A DNA stretch of 64,000 nucleotides from Sedimentibacter acidaminivorans (GCF_017873955.1 NZ_JAGGKS010000003.1:310001-374000); one strand, 5' to 3'. Shown: positions 1-9,400, counted from the first letter of the stretch. Translations and numbers: made by a program. The notes: generated from the sequence alone by a model not told the origin.

Positions 1-8
1 TAGTTAGG

Positions 9-755
9 ATGGTTCAAATGCACATTATAGAAAATTCTTATGCTCATGTTTATAAAAATATTGTAAAAGTACTAAACCCAATTAAAAAAAGAATAATTAA
101 AACAGAATGTACCGTCCACCAATTCATAAACAAACAGTCTATTATAATAATAAAAAACGATGGTCATCTTGAAGCTTTTAGTTTTATGTCTAACTATATA
201 AATGATATAAATGAAGGAGTGATTTGGGCTGATCAAGATTTAAAAAGCAGTAGTCATTTTTACAACCCCCAAAAAAACGATGGATTATACGGAAACAGTG
301 ATGCTAAAATAGAATGCATAAGATATTACACTAAAGCATTGAATGAATATTCAAATGGAAATATAAAAGAGGCAATGTTTTATTTTGGTGCATCTTGCCA
401 CTTAATTCAAGACTTAACAGTTCCACAGCACGCTAATGTTGAATTATTAAGCAACCATAGAAGCTATGAAAATTGGGTTATCGAAAAATATAAATACCAC
501 AATGAATTTAAAGTTTTCAAAGGTGGAATATATTATAACAATTTAAGATATTATATTAACTTCAACAGCAAGAAAGCAATTGATACACATAAAAAATATT
601 TACGAGTTAAAAATAAAAATATGAGATTTTTTAAAATCACTTCAATAATACTAACTTTAGCTCAAAAAACCACTGCTGGTTTGATGTATAAATTTTATTA
701 TGATATTCAAAAGCTTAATTCTATAAAATTATTCAAACAAGAACATAATCAATAA
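9..755 (+). CDS. Zinc-dependent phospholipase C-like protein (alpha-toxin/S1-P1 fold)
   Basis: A 248-residue protein that aligns by motif with the catalytic domain of clostridial zinc phospholipase C (PF00882). Reading along it I see the metal-ligand positions of that family in order: a His in TVHQFIN (about residue 37), WADQD (about 73), SHFYNP (about 82), HLIQDLTVPQHAN (about 131-143) and a downstream YENW. These would hold the three zinc ions that hydrolyse phosphodiesters. There is no C-terminal C2-like membrane-binding domain. No signal peptide is visible, which is odd for an exported toxin-type enzyme. The reading frame is open to the left window edge, so a longer N-terminus cannot be excluded, although the family in Clostridia often starts with a similar leaderless sequence. 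Substrate unknown. Confidence 0.8.
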   Translation: MVQMHIIENSYAHVYKNIVKVLNPIKKRIIKTECTVHQFINKQSIIIIKNDGHLEAFSFMSNYINDINEGVIWADQDLKSSSHFYNPQKNDGLYGNSDAKIECIRYYTKALNEYSNGNIKEAMFYFGASCHLIQDLTVPQHANVELLSNHRSYENWVIEKYKYHNEFKVFKGGIYYNNLRYYINFNSKKAIDTHKKYLRVKNKNMRFFKITSIILTLAQKTTAGLMYKFYYDIQKLNSIKLFKQEHNQ

Positions 756-966
756 AATTTCAAATTGTGTATAAATTTACTGTATTTTATTGTCTAACTA
801 TGATAAAAAATTGTCAAGTAAAATAGTAAAATTTTACAAAAATTATTTTCTTTCTTTTTAATAGTTTGATATAATATAAAATAGAAAGTATATTTTGTAT
901 AAATAAATTATTAGAGATGTTCTTATAAATCTCTATAATATATTATAATTTGAGAGGAGAATTATT

Positions 967-1773
967 ATGCAAAAAGCACATGAAGTTGACTACACATTGT
1001 ATGGAGATGATATGCAATTTGTAGAAATAGGATTAGACTATGGTGAAAGTATCATAGCAGAAGCTGGTGCAATGATGTACATGGATTCAAGTGTTGAAAT
1101 GGACTCTATTTTCGGTGATGGTTCAAACAAAGATGCAGGAAAAGGGCTAATGGGAAAATTAATGGGAGCAGGAAAAAGGGTAATAACTGGTGAAAGTTTG
1201 TTTATGTCTTCATTCACAAATAAGGGTAACAACAAGTGTGTGGTTGCCTTTGCAGCACCATATCCTGGTAAAGTTATCCCAATGGAATTAACAGATTATA
1301 ACGGACAAATTATTTGTCAACGCGACTCGTTTTTATGTTCAGCAAAAGGTATATCAATAGAAATTGCTTTTCAAAAGAAAATAGGTGCTGGTTTATTCGG
1401 CGGAGAAGGATTCATAATGCAAAAATTAACTGGTGATGGACTTGCTTTCTTGCATGCTGGTGGCATGGTTATAAAAAAAGAACTTTTGCCTGGTGAAATG
1501 ATAAAAATTGATACAGGTTGTTTAGTAGCATTCACTAAAGAAGTAGACTACGATGTTCAGTTCGTAGGAAATATAAAAAGTGCTTTATTCGGTGGAGAAG
1601 GATTGTTTTTAGCTACTTTAAGGGGCCCCGGCTACGTATGGTTACAATCACTTCCTTTCAGCAGAATGGCTGATAGAATATTTGCTGCTAGCAAAAAAGC
1701 TGGTGGTGAATCCAAAGGTGAAGGAAGTCTTTTAGGAGGCATAGGTTTAGGTAATATTTTAGGTAACGATTAA
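967..1773 (+). CDS. AIM24 / TIGR00266 family protein
   Basis: A 268-residue protein of the AIM24 family (PF01987, TIGR00266), a beta-rich fold with no established enzymatic activity in bacteria. Visible hallmarks are the opening EAGAMMYMD segment (about residues 32-40) and several repeated glycine-rich LFGGEG blocks (about residues 140 and 218) characteristic of the family. A good ribosome site (GAGAGGAG) lies 8 bases before the ATG. It is a single-gene unit: 211 bases of AT-rich sequence precede it and a hairpin follows at 1925-1949. The C-terminus is rich in Gly, Ser and Lys and is probably flexible. Confidence 0.88.
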   Translation: MQKAHEVDYTLYGDDMQFVEIGLDYGESIIAEAGAMMYMDSSVEMDSIFGDGSNKDAGKGLMGKLMGAGKRVITGESLFMSSFTNKGNNKCVVAFAAPYPGKVIPMELTDYNGQIICQRDSFLCSAKGISIEIAFQKKIGAGLFGGEGFIMQKLTGDGLAFLHAGGMVIKKELLPGEMIKIDTGCLVAFTKEVDYDVQFVGNIKSALFGGEGLFLATLRGPGYVWLQSLPFSRMADRIFAASKKAGGESKGEGSLLGGIGLGNILGND

Positions 1774-1840
1774 TTCCACATAAAAATATATTGTTTTACA
1801 CCAATCCCTTTTATCACATCTGGACTTATTTTATAAATAA

Positions 1841-1900
1841 ACTTTAGCAGCTACTGAACTTGGTATGAGGTTGAGAACTTTATATAGAAAAACTAAATAA
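1841..1900 (+). pseudogene. Relic of a Fis-type helix-turn-helix C-terminus
   Basis: Nineteen sense codons ending at TAA encode LAATELGMRLRTLYRKTK, which matches the terminal Fis-type helix (HTH_8) of sigma-54 activators. The same helix in the intact regulator ending at 9634 reads TEAAKLLGIHRTALYKK. A stop codon sits directly upstream and no start is near, so this is only the tail of a lost gene. It is short, so the identification rests on pattern alone. Confidence 0.45.
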
Positions 1901-1924
1901 TAATTAATCATAAGAAAGTAATAA

Positions 1925-1949
1925 CGGTTAAGCAAAAAATGCTTAACCG
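1925..1949. terminator. Hairpin between convergent genes
   Basis: A perfect 9-bp inverted repeat (CGGTTAAGC / GCTTAACCG) with a 7-base A-rich loop lies between the AIM24 gene on the plus strand and the TtcA-family gene on the minus strand. The T runs on either side are weak, so efficiency is uncertain. It could serve both genes. Confidence 0.6.
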
Positions 1950-1980
1950 CCTTTAAATAATTATAAATCTCATATTTAAT

Positions 1981-2832
1981 CTAACATTTTTTAGTTGCAT
2001 CATTTATAATAATATTATCATAATATTCTAAAAAGCTGTGTCTTTTTCCGTTTTCACGATATCCTATCACTGTGTCTAAATTTACATTGTGAAGACTTGT
2101 AAAAATATTTAAGTCAAAATTAGGATTTATTTTCTTTAATTGCTTTACAAGCATTTTCATTTCATGCCTTTTAGAACCACCTGTTTCTTGCTCTATTTTT
2201 TCTGTTATTTTACATGCGCATTGAATGAAATGCAAATCATTATATCTAGCCCATGCTATTATATCTTCTTCATGCACCATATACATAGGTCTAATTAATT
2301 CCATACCTTCAAAATTAGAACTATGCAATTTTGGCATCATAGTTTTTATTTCTCCGGCATAAAGCATGCTCATCAATACAGTTTCAATCATATCATCAAG
2401 ATGATGCCCTAGTGCAATTTTATTACACCCTAACTTTTGTGCATACCTATACAAATACCCCCTTCTCATTCTAGCACACAAGTAGCATGGTGCTCCTCCT
2501 GACAATTCTACAACATCAAATATTTGTGTTTCAAATATTTCAACAGGAATATTTAAAACCCTCGCATTATCAACAATCCTTTTTCTATTTTCTTCATTGT
2601 ATCCTGGATCCATTACTATATACTCAACCTCAAAAGGAATTTTGCTGTATTTCTTCAGATGTTGCATACACATGGCCAAAAGCATTGAGTCCTTTCCACC
2701 AGATATACATACTGCTATTTTATCTCCCGCCTCAATAAGTTTGTAATCTCTAATTGCAGAAGTAAACCTAGACCATATTTGCTTTCTATATTTTTTTATG
2801 ATACTTCTTTCAATTTCTATATGTTTTTCCAT
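1981..2832 (-). CDS. TtcA-family PP-loop ATPase (tRNA thiolation type)
   Basis: A 283-residue PP-loop adenylating enzyme. The ATP-binding SGGKDS motif is at about residues 44-49. The CxxC of CYLCARMRRG (about residue 117), the conserved GHHLDD (about 142) and a third cysteine region CAC (about 206) match TtcA, which uses a 4Fe-4S cluster to make 2-thiocytidine in tRNA. Firmicute members of this family are not all proven to act on the same base, so the exact tRNA position is inference. It starts at ATG after AGTAGGAT and is followed on the same strand by the ClC gene's upstream neighbour only at a distance, so it is probably monocistronic. Cytoplasmic. Confidence 0.85.
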   Translation of the reverse strand: MEKHIEIERSIIKKYRKQIWSRFTSAIRDYKLIEAGDKIAVCISGGKDSMLLAMCMQHLKKYSKIPFEVEYIVMDPGYNEENRKRIVDNARVLNIPVEIFETQIFDVVELSGGAPCYLCARMRRGYLYRYAQKLGCNKIALGHHLDDMIETVLMSMLYAGEIKTMMPKLHSSNFEGMELIRPMYMVHEEDIIAWARYNDLHFIQCACKITEKIEQETGGSKRHEMKMLVKQLKKINPNFDLNIFTSLHNVNLDTVIGYRENGKRHSFLEYYDNIIINDATKKC

Positions 2833-2882
2833 TTTTATCCTACTTCAATTATAAATTTTGACATAATTTGATTTTTATATTA

Positions 2883-4463
2883 TTAAAAAATCACATTTGA
2901 TCCCATTTCCAATAATTCTTCCTTGATTAACGCAGCTTCTTCTTCATTTGCAAGAACGTACAAATAATCTCCCGAAAAAGTTTTAGTGTTTCCTTTAGGA
3001 ATAATCTCTTTTTCACCTCTTTTTACAGCGACAATTAAACAATTTTGATTTAATTTCAAGTCTTTTACAGCTTTACCATCTAAATATGAATCTAAACAAA
3101 CTGGTATTTCTAATATGCTTTTATTTCTACTATCTACTGATGAATCATGCACTCCATTATTTTTAAGCAATCTTTCAAGCAAAGATTCATATATAGGTTC
3201 TGACTTTAACAAACCCGCAGTAATGTACGCAACCAAAGAGATAATACTTATTGAAAGTAAATATGAGAATGAACCGGTCATTTCAGTAATTAAAATACTT
3301 CCTGTTATTGGTGCCCTTACAATAGCTGAGAAAAAACCTGCCATTGCTAAGATAATAAAATTATTTATATAATTTGAATGAAGTCCAAAAAAGTTTTGTA
3401 GTAAATCTCCATATATTGCACCAGATATGGCACCTAAAACTAATAACGGGAAGAAAATTCCACCAGGAGCTCCAGAACCATAACTTATCATTGAAAAGAA
3501 AAACTTAATAACTAAAATCAATAATAACATATTAACTGTATAATCACCATGTATTAGTGATTCTATAAGAGAATGACCTCCTCCTAAAATTTCCGGAAAT
3601 ACAAAAACTAAAATACCAGCCATCATAAATGGAATCATTGGTCTAAATTCTATTGGTAACCATTTTTGTTTATTATATAAATCTTGAGTTTTTAATAAAG
3701 TATTGTTATATATAGCACCAAGCACTCCAACAATAATCCCCAAAACAATGATAAGTCCATATGTTTCAAGTCCTAAAGGAATAATACCTGTAAAATCAAA
3801 AACTGGTCTTAATCCAAAAAAATGTTTTGATATAAAATCTGCTGTTAATGCTGCAGACATTGCTGGTAATAGTATAAGAGGAGAAAAATGTTTATGAACT
3901 TCCTCAAGTACAAACATAATGCCTGCCAATGGAGCATTAAATGCTGCTGCTAGCCCTGCTGCCGCTCCACAAGTAACTAAATATTTTTCTTCAATTGCAT
4001 TTCGTTTAAAAATTTTCCCAACTCCTTGTCCAATAGCTGCGCCAAGCTGTATAGAGGGACCCTCTCTACCGAGAGATAATCCTGCACCAATAGAAATTAC
4101 ACCTCCGACAAATTTTCCTATAATTAGAGTTACCCAATTCATTTTGAGTTTTCTTAAAAGAACACCTTCGACTTGAGGAATTCCACTTCCGCTTATTAAT
4201 GGGTCTCTCTTGACTAACCGCCCTACTATGTACGATAAGACTATTAAAATTAAAAACCACATTGGAATAAGTATACCCTTATTCATATTTAAATTGAATA
4301 TAAATTGTCTTATATTACCTGCCTCTTCTAATACAATCCTATAAAAAACAATTAAAAACCCAGAAAAAATACCAACTACTATACCCTGTATTAAGAGCTT
4401 TATCTTAATGTTACTCATATGAGATAATGTGTTGTATGTATCTTTTTTATGCCCTTTTTCCAT
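2883..4463 (-). CDS. ClC-family chloride/proton exchanger with TrkA-C domain
   Basis: A 526-residue membrane protein with the three anion-selectivity motifs of ClC proteins: GSGIPQ (about residue 92), GREGP (about 128) and GGIFFP (about 338). The gating glutamate within GREGP is present, and the second Glu of the EE pair in VLEEVHKHF (about 187) corresponds to the internal proton glutamate of the E. coli exchanger. Both being present argues for H+/Cl- (or fluoride-like anion) exchange rather than a channel. The last 75 or so residues form a cytoplasmic TrkA-C regulatory domain. An AGGAGG site precedes the ATG. Roles in this family include acid resistance and anion homeostasis. Confidence 0.9.
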   Translation of the reverse strand: MEKGHKKDTYNTLSHMSNIKIKLLIQGIVVGIFSGFLIVFYRIVLEEAGNIRQFIFNLNMNKGILIPMWFLILIVLSYIVGRLVKRDPLISGSGIPQVEGVLLRKLKMNWVTLIIGKFVGGVISIGAGLSLGREGPSIQLGAAIGQGVGKIFKRNAIEEKYLVTCGAAAGLAAAFNAPLAGIMFVLEEVHKHFSPLILLPAMSAALTADFISKHFFGLRPVFDFTGIIPLGLETYGLIIVLGIIVGVLGAIYNNTLLKTQDLYNKQKWLPIEFRPMIPFMMAGILVFVFPEILGGGHSLIESLIHGDYTVNMLLLILVIKFFFSMISYGSGAPGGIFFPLLVLGAISGAIYGDLLQNFFGLHSNYINNFIILAMAGFFSAIVRAPITGSILITEMTGSFSYLLSISIISLVAYITAGLLKSEPIYESLLERLLKNNGVHDSSVDSRNKSILEIPVCLDSYLDGKAVKDLKLNQNCLIVAVKRGEKEIIPKGNTKTFSGDYLYVLANEEEAALIKEELLEMGSNVIF

Positions 4464-4565
4464 TCATATCCTCCTATGATTTTATTTATAGATTTTATGC
4501 AATTTCGTTAATACTATATCATATTTTGCATAATATAAAAAGTATTATCTTAACTTTTTTATTTT

Positions 4566-4605
4566 AAAAATGCATTGGTGACTGTCATGTCTCCAATGCA
4601 TTTTT
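4566..4605 (-). terminator. Terminator of the hydroxybutyrate operon
   Basis: A 13-bp perfect inverted repeat (AAAAATGCATTGG / CCAATGCATTTTT) with a 14-base loop sits 20 bases after the last gene of the leftward operon. The arms themselves carry the A/T runs needed for intrinsic termination in both directions. Confidence 0.75.
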
Positions 4606-4625
4606 ATATTATCTATACGTTTTTT

Positions 4626-5582
4626 TTAGTTCCTATTCTTTTCTTTATGAATATATTTTAGCATTTTAAAGAAGTTTTCATCTCTTCGCTGCATAACTTC
4701 TTCACCCTTTTTATCAGGGTAATCATAGAAGCCCTTACCTGACTTTACACCTAAATCTTTATTGTCCATTAATTCTCTCTGCAATTGAGTTGGTTCCTTT
4801 ACGCAACTCAATTCGTTAAATAGATAAGAAGAAATAAAATAGAATGTATCTAACCCGCCTAAATCTGCCGTCTCAAAAGGTCCTAAAACTGGATATCTAA
4901 ATCCAGGGCCATATTTCATAGCATTATCAACATCTTCTACAGTAGCTATCCCATCTTCTACAATCTTCAAAGCTTCTCTGTATACTGCAAATTGTATTCT
5001 GTTACCAATAAAACCATTAGCATCTTTCAACACAACAACTGATTTTTTTCCGATATTGTCAACTAATTGTTTTAATATGTTAACTGTATCATCAGTTGTA
5101 TCATCTGCTTTAATTAATTCTATTAATGGAATTATGTGCGGAGGATTCCACCAGTGCATACCTATAAATCTACCTTTGTTTTTAACTTTTTCACATATGC
5201 CATTTATACTTAGTCCAGAAGTATTAGTAGCAAATATTGCATCTTCTCTAGCTATTTCTTCTACTTCCTTCCAATAATCTTGTTTAATATCCATTTTTTC
5301 AACTATAGCTTCAATTATTAAATCCGCATCAGCAAATACCTTTTTATTCGTTGAATAAGTTATATATTTCAATGATTCTTGAGCTTCTTCTTCGCTTAAT
5401 AAACCTTCATTAATTAAGGTCCTGTTATTTATTGATATTATTTTTTTAGTGTTTTCTAAGAATTTATCTGATATATCAGTTACAACTACCTCGTAACCTT
5501 TTTGTGCAAATATCAAAGCTATACCCGAGCCCATGGTTCCACCACCAGCAACACCAATCTTTTTAATACTTTCTAACTTCAT
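4626..5582 (-). CDS. 3-hydroxyacyl-CoA dehydrogenase (3-hydroxybutyryl-CoA type)
   Basis: A 318-residue NAD(P)-dependent dehydrogenase. The Rossmann motif GVAGGGTMGSGIA is at residues 9-21, and the 3-hydroxyacyl-CoA dehydrogenase signature region GMHWWNPPHIIPLIEL is at about 140-155, with the catalytic His in HWWNPP. The C-terminal half contains the helical dimerisation domain (FIGNRIQFAVYREAL). It is somewhat longer than the roughly 282 residues of classical Hbd. It is the last gene of the operon starting at 9292, 76 bases after the permease gene. There it would interconvert acetoacetyl-CoA and 3-hydroxybutyryl-CoA, linking the pathway to butyrate formation. AGGAGG precedes the ATG. The stereospecificity cannot be read from sequence. 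Confidence 0.85.
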   Translation of the reverse strand: MKLESIKKIGVAGGGTMGSGIALIFAQKGYEVVVTDISDKFLENTKKIISINNRTLINEGLLSEEEAQESLKYITYSTNKKVFADADLIIEAIVEKMDIKQDYWKEVEEIAREDAIFATNTSGLSINGICEKVKNKGRFIGMHWWNPPHIIPLIELIKADDTTDDTVNILKQLVDNIGKKSVVVLKDANGFIGNRIQFAVYREALKIVEDGIATVEDVDNAMKYGPGFRYPVLGPFETADLGGLDTFYFISSYLFNELSCVKEPTQLQRELMDNKDLGVKSGKGFYDYPDKKGEEVMQRRDENFFKMLKYIHKEKNRN

Positions 5583-5658
5583 TGTATACGCCTCCTAATT
5601 TTATTAGTCTAAACTAACTATAATCTAAAGTTTAAGCTATGTATACTATTTTTTTAAC

Positions 5659-6945
5659 CTAATATATACCTAAGCTTCCTAATATTATAGCTGGTATTGA
5701 TGCAATTAAAGGTATTACTAGAGATGTAGCACATATGTCAATATAAGAGTCTTTATGTGTCATACCCGTTATAGCTAGCAATGTCAACACTGCTCCATTG
5801 TGAGGTAATGTATCAAGACCACCAGATGCAAGAGACGCTATCCTGTGAAAAGCTTCTGGACTAATGCCTGTTTGCGAAGCTATTTGCATATATTTTTCTC
5901 CCAATGCTTCCAATGCAATACCCATTCCTCCTGATGCAGAACCTGTTGCTCCCGCTAAAACGTTAACTGCTATGGCTTCAGAAATCAAAGGACTACCTTT
6001 AATGTTTAAAATAGAATTTGTAAGAGTTTGGAATCCTGGAACGGCCTTTACAACAGTTCCAAAACCAACTGCAGCACTTGTATTAATAATTGCAACTATT
6101 GATCCACCGGCTCCACCACTGATTGCTTTAGTAAATCCTAAGTATTTTTTAATATTAATTATCATTGTTAACAAAATACCAGAAATTAAAGAAACAACAA
6201 TATCCCATCCGAAAATATTCAATGTTAAAATTACTGAAAGCAAAGGTAAAAAAGATAAAAACGCATTAGGCAAATCTTTTATTACGACTTCATCAGTATT
6301 CTTTTTTTCTGGTTCAACAAAGAACATTCCTTTTTCCTTAAATTTCTTTTCTCTCATAGTAAGCCATAACATACCTAACAAAAACATCAATAATGCTGCA
6401 GTAATACCCATAATTGGAGCAGCCATTGGAGTTGTTCCATAATATTTCATAGGAATTAAGTTTTGTATTTGAGGTGATCCAGGTATAGCAGTCATTGTAT
6501 ATCCAAACGAGCCAAGAGCTATAGCACCTGGTATTAGCCTTCTTGTAATGTTGGCTTCTCTATACAATTCAAGTGCTAATGGATACATAGCAAATACGAC
6601 TACAAATAAACTGATGCCGCCATAAGTTAATACGGTACAACCTACTACAACAGAAAGAATTGCTCTCTTTGAACCTAACACTTTTGTTAACCAAATGGCT
6701 ATTGATTTTGCTGAACCAGTATAATCCATTAAGTGACCAAATATTGCTCCTAACATAAATGCAGGAAACCAAGATTTTGTAAAGCCAACAAAACCCGCCA
6801 TATATGTATCTTTATATGCAGGAAGTAATTCAAGCCCACCCGTTAAAGCAACTACCATTGCACAAACTGGAGCTACCCAAACTATTGAATAACCTCTATA
6901 TGCTAAAAACATCAATAATACCAATCCAATAACAATTCCTAACAT
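5659..6945 (-). CDS. GntP-family permease, probably for 3-hydroxybutyrate
   Basis: A 428-residue, strongly hydrophobic protein with about 12 membrane segments and the GntP/DsdX family pattern, for example PGSPQIQNLIP (about residues 156-166) and GGLDTLPHNGAVLTLL (about 374-389). The family imports gluconate, D-serine and other small hydroxy acids by proton symport. Its place between 3-hydroxybutyrate dehydrogenase and a 3-hydroxyacyl-CoA dehydrogenase suggests 3-hydroxybutyrate or acetoacetate as substrate, which is inference from context. A full AAAGGAGG ribosome site lies before the ATG. Confidence 0.85.
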   Translation of the reverse strand: MLGIVIGLVLLMFLAYRGYSIVWVAPVCAMVVALTGGLELLPAYKDTYMAGFVGFTKSWFPAFMLGAIFGHLMDYTGSAKSIAIWLTKVLGSKRAILSVVVGCTVLTYGGISLFVVVFAMYPLALELYREANITRRLIPGAIALGSFGYTMTAIPGSPQIQNLIPMKYYGTTPMAAPIMGITAALLMFLLGMLWLTMREKKFKEKGMFFVEPEKKNTDEVVIKDLPNAFLSFLPLLSVILTLNIFGWDIVVSLISGILLTMIINIKKYLGFTKAISGGAGGSIVAIINTSAAVGFGTVVKAVPGFQTLTNSILNIKGSPLISEAIAVNVLAGATGSASGGMGIALEALGEKYMQIASQTGISPEAFHRIASLASGGLDTLPHNGAVLTLLAITGMTHKDSYIDICATSLVIPLIASIPAIILGSLGIY

Positions 6946-7045
6946 GCTATTTCCTCCTTTAAATTATGAATTTTAATTCTATGTAACTCTAGTAATATGT
7001 TAAAATACTAAAGTCACAAAAGGCTATATTTACTAATCCAAAACA

Positions 7046-7807
7046 TTAGCCAGCAGTCCAACCACAATCAATTGTAAACATAGAACCAGTAATATATGCG
7101 CCTGTATCTGAACATAAAAATTTTGCTACCTCACCAACATCTTTAGGCTCTAATAACTTTTTAATTGCTGCTTTTTTCAACATAATATCTTCAACAACTT
7201 CTTCTTTTGATATACCATGTGTTTTTGCTTGATCAGCAATTTGGTTATCAACTAAAGGTGTTCTAACATATGAAGGACAAATTGAATTTACAGTAATACC
7301 ATATTTGCCTCCCTCCAAAGCAGCAACTTTTGTTAGTCCTCCCATACCATGCTTAGCTGAAACATACGCAACTTTGAACTCAGATGCCACAAGTCCATGA
7401 ATAGAATTTAAATTTATAATTCTTCCCCAACTTTGTTCTTTCATTGAAGGCCAAACATACTTTGTTAATAAAAATGGAGCCGTCAGCATTAAAGACATCA
7501 TAAAATCCCATTTAGCTTCAGGAAAATCTTCAATTGAACTTACAGTTTGAATACCTGCTACGTTTACCAAAACATCTACTTTTGAAAATTTATTCAAAGT
7601 AAAATCAACTAAACCCTTGCAATCTTCTCTTTTGCTTAAATCTGTTTTATAATAAACTCCGCCTAACCTTTCCGCTTCTAACTTTAATTTTTCCTCATTA
7701 ATATCAGCCATTACTACCTTTGCTCCATCATTAGTAAATGACTCAGCTATAGCTAAGCCGATTCCACTAGCTGCTCCTGTTACAATACACACTTTATTTT
7801 CTAACAT
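7046..7807 (-). CDS. bdhA: D-3-hydroxybutyrate dehydrogenase (SDR)
   Basis: A short-chain dehydrogenase that oxidises 3-hydroxybutyrate to acetoacetate with NAD. The cofactor motif TGAASGIG is near residue 10, the Asn of NVAG follows, and the catalytic Ser/Tyr/Lys set ends in YVSAKHG (about 152). The C-terminal half has the distinctive NSICPSYVRTPLVDNQI stretch (about 178-194) that separates 3-hydroxybutyrate dehydrogenases from general SDRs. Two ATGs lie 6 bases apart after AGGAGGA. The first is almost on top of the ribosome site, so I chose the second at 7807 (253 residues). Third gene of the operon, directly after the CoA-transferase pair that would activate its product. Confidence 0.9.
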   Translation of the reverse strand: MLENKVCIVTGAASGIGLAIAESFTNDGAKVVMADINEEKLKLEAERLGGVYYKTDLSKREDCKGLVDFTLNKFSKVDVLVNVAGIQTVSSIEDFPEAKWDFMMSLMLTAPFLLTKYVWPSMKEQSWGRIINLNSIHGLVASEFKVAYVSAKHGMGGLTKVAALEGGKYGITVNSICPSYVRTPLVDNQIADQAKTHGISKEEVVEDIMLKKAAIKKLLEPKDVGEVAKFLCSDTGAYITGSMFTIDCGWTAG

Positions 7808-7910
7808 TTTCATTCCTCCTAATTATAAATTTAATTAACTATATTTTCTGTTTCAATGCAACTATAAATTTCATAGTCGTATATTCATATAGAATTATCA
7901 TCAAAAAATA

Positions 7911-8573
7911 TTAAGCTTGTATTTCCTTTAAGTCTTCTGGAATTATTAACGTTGCTTCTGTTGCTATTTGAACATCTTCAATTGAATATTCAGGATTTAT
8001 TTCTCTTAAAACAAGTCCACTAGCAGTAACTTCCATAACCCCCATCTCGGTAATAATGAAATTAACAACATTGACTGCTGTTAAAGGTAATTTGCATTCT
8101 TTTAGTATTTTGTGATTTCCTTTCGCTGTATGGTTCATAGCTACTATTACTTTTTTAGCACCTGTAACAAGATCCATTGCTCCACCCATACCAGGAACCA
8201 TTTTACCTGGTACCATCCAATTTGCAAGATTACCTCTTTCATCAACTTCAAGTGCTCCTAGAACTGTAACATCAACATGACCGCCTCTAATAATAACAAA
8301 AGAATCAGCGCTATCAAAGAAAACACCACCTGGATTAACAGTTGTATATTGACCACCTGCATTTACTACATAAGGATCTTCTTCGCCTTCTTTTGGTGCT
8401 GGTCCCATACCAAGAAATCCATTTTCCGATTGCAAAATAATTTCTATATCATCTGGTATAAAATTAGATACTAGAGTTGGTAGTCCAATTCCAAGATTTA
8501 CAACATTGCCATCTTTTAGCTCTTTTGCAACTCTTTTTGCAATATAATTTTTCACTAAATTTTTATCCATCAT
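7911..8573 (-). CDS. atoA: 3-oxoacid CoA-transferase subunit B
   Basis: A 220-residue beta subunit of a family I CoA-transferase. The catalytic glutamate that forms the CoA thioester is seen in [11 protein letters not shown] (about residues 48-58), after the [10 protein letters not shown] segment (about 26-35). With subunit A it would move CoA from acetyl-CoA or a similar donor to acetoacetate. Its ATG overlaps the stop codon of the subunit A gene by 4 bases (ATGA), and the ribosome site AGGAGGT lies inside subunit A, so the two are translationally coupled. The symbol follows E. coli naming; ctfB or scoB would describe the same enzyme class. Confidence 0.88.
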   Translation of the reverse strand: MMDKNLVKNYIAKRVAKELKDGNVVNLGIGLPTLVSNFIPDDIEIILQSENGFLGMGPAPKEGEEDPYVVNAGGQYTTVNPGGVFFDSADSFVIIRGGHVDVTVLGALEVDERGNLANWMVPGKMVPGMGGAMDLVTGAKKVIVAMNHTAKGNHKILKECKLPLTAVNVVNFIITEMGVMEVTASGLVLREINPEYSIEDVQIATEATLIIPEDLKEIQA

Positions 8574-9292
8574 TCATTACCTCCTAATACTATATAATTT
8601 ACAAATATTCCTGGAGTCATGATATCATCTGGATCAAGTTCACCAACTTCAACGATTTCATCTGCTTCAACTATTACTATATCTGCAGCAGTTGCCATCA
8701 TCGGATTAAAGTTTCTCGTAGCCTTTGAATATCTTATATTGCCTTTCTTATCAACTTTTGCTCCAACTATAATAGCAACATCCGCCCTTAAAGGTTTTTC
8801 TAATAAATATTCTTTACCATCTACTTCAATTGTTTTTTTTCCATCAGCTACTATAGTTCCAATACCTGTTGGAGTTAATATTCCACCCAGGCCTGCCCCA
8901 GCAGCTCTTATTCTCTCTGCAAGGGTTCCTTGAGGCACAAGTTCAACATCAAGTTCACCTGCATTCATTTGATTACCAGTTTCTTTATTTGTCCCTATAT
9001 GTGAAGCTATTAATTTTTTTACTTGTTTATTAACAATTAGTTTTCCTATTCCAACTTCAGGAAATGAAGTATCATTAGCAATCAAGGTTATATTTTTAAC
9101 TCCTTTTTCTACTAATGCATTCACAATTTTAAAAGGATTTTTACATCCTAAAAAGCCACCAACCATTATTGACATGCCATCATTTATCATATTGACAGCA
9201 TCATCTACTGAAATCAACTTATTCAAATTACTTACCTCCCCAAAACTACCTATAGGAGTTCTTACAGCACTTACAATAACAACTTCTTTCAT
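8570..9292 (-). CDS. atoD: 3-oxoacid CoA-transferase subunit A with a thiolase-derived leader
   Basis: Residues 23-240 are a normal CoA-transferase alpha subunit, opening [16 protein letters not shown] and followed by the glycine-rich MVGGFLGC. Residues 1-18 ([18 protein letters not shown]) are instead the standard N-terminus of acetyl-CoA acetyltransferase. At the join there is an in-frame TTG at 9226 preceded by GGGGAGGTAAG (9231-9241), which would be the native start and gives 218 residues, the usual length for this subunit. The outer ATG has its own site (AAGGGGGAAG). I read this as a deletion that removed most of a thiolase gene and left its first codons fused in frame. Which start is used, or both, is not decidable here. 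First gene of the operon, about 80 bases after a sigma-54 promoter. Confidence 0.87.
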   Translation of the reverse strand: MKEVVIVSAVRTPIGSFGEVSNLNKLISVDDAVNMINDGMSIMVGGFLGCKNPFKIVNALVEKGVKNITLIANDTSFPEVGIGKLIVNKQVKKLIASHIGTNKETGNQMNAGELDVELVPQGTLAERIRAAGAGLGGILTPTGIGTIVADGKKTIEVDGKEYLLEKPLRADVAIIVGAKVDKKGNIRYSKATRNFNPMMATAADIVIVEADEIVEVGELDPDDIMTPGIFVNYIVLGGNE

Positions 9293-9384
9293 TAAACTTC
9301 CCCCTTTTTCAAGATTCCTTTAAATTTTGTTGTTTAAATAATGCTTCAGATGACTATATAAAATTGATGTCTTACTTAACACAA

Positions 9385-9400
9385 AGCAAATACTATGCCA
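9385..9400 (-). promoter_or_regulatory. Sigma-54 (-24/-12) promoter of the hydroxybutyrate operon
   Basis: On the minus strand the sequence reads TGGCATAGTATTTGCT, matching the sigma-54 consensus TGGCAC-N5-TTGCW with only the sixth base of the -24 element differing and the GG-to-GC spacing correct. Transcription would start near 9373, about 80 bases before the ATG at 9292. The sigma-54 activator gene lies immediately upstream, which supports the assignment. No activator-binding repeat could be picked out with confidence between 9400 and 9487. Confidence 0.85.

Noticed and set aside
4066-4260. Minus-strand 64-codon frame inside the ClC gene
   Set aside because: A shifted reading of the genuine transporter without its own start signal.
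5864-6442. A 192-codon plus-strand reading frame across the permease gene
   Set aside because: It is antisense to a gene with strong family motifs and a good ribosome site, has no ribosome site of its own and reads as a mirror of hydrophobic codons.
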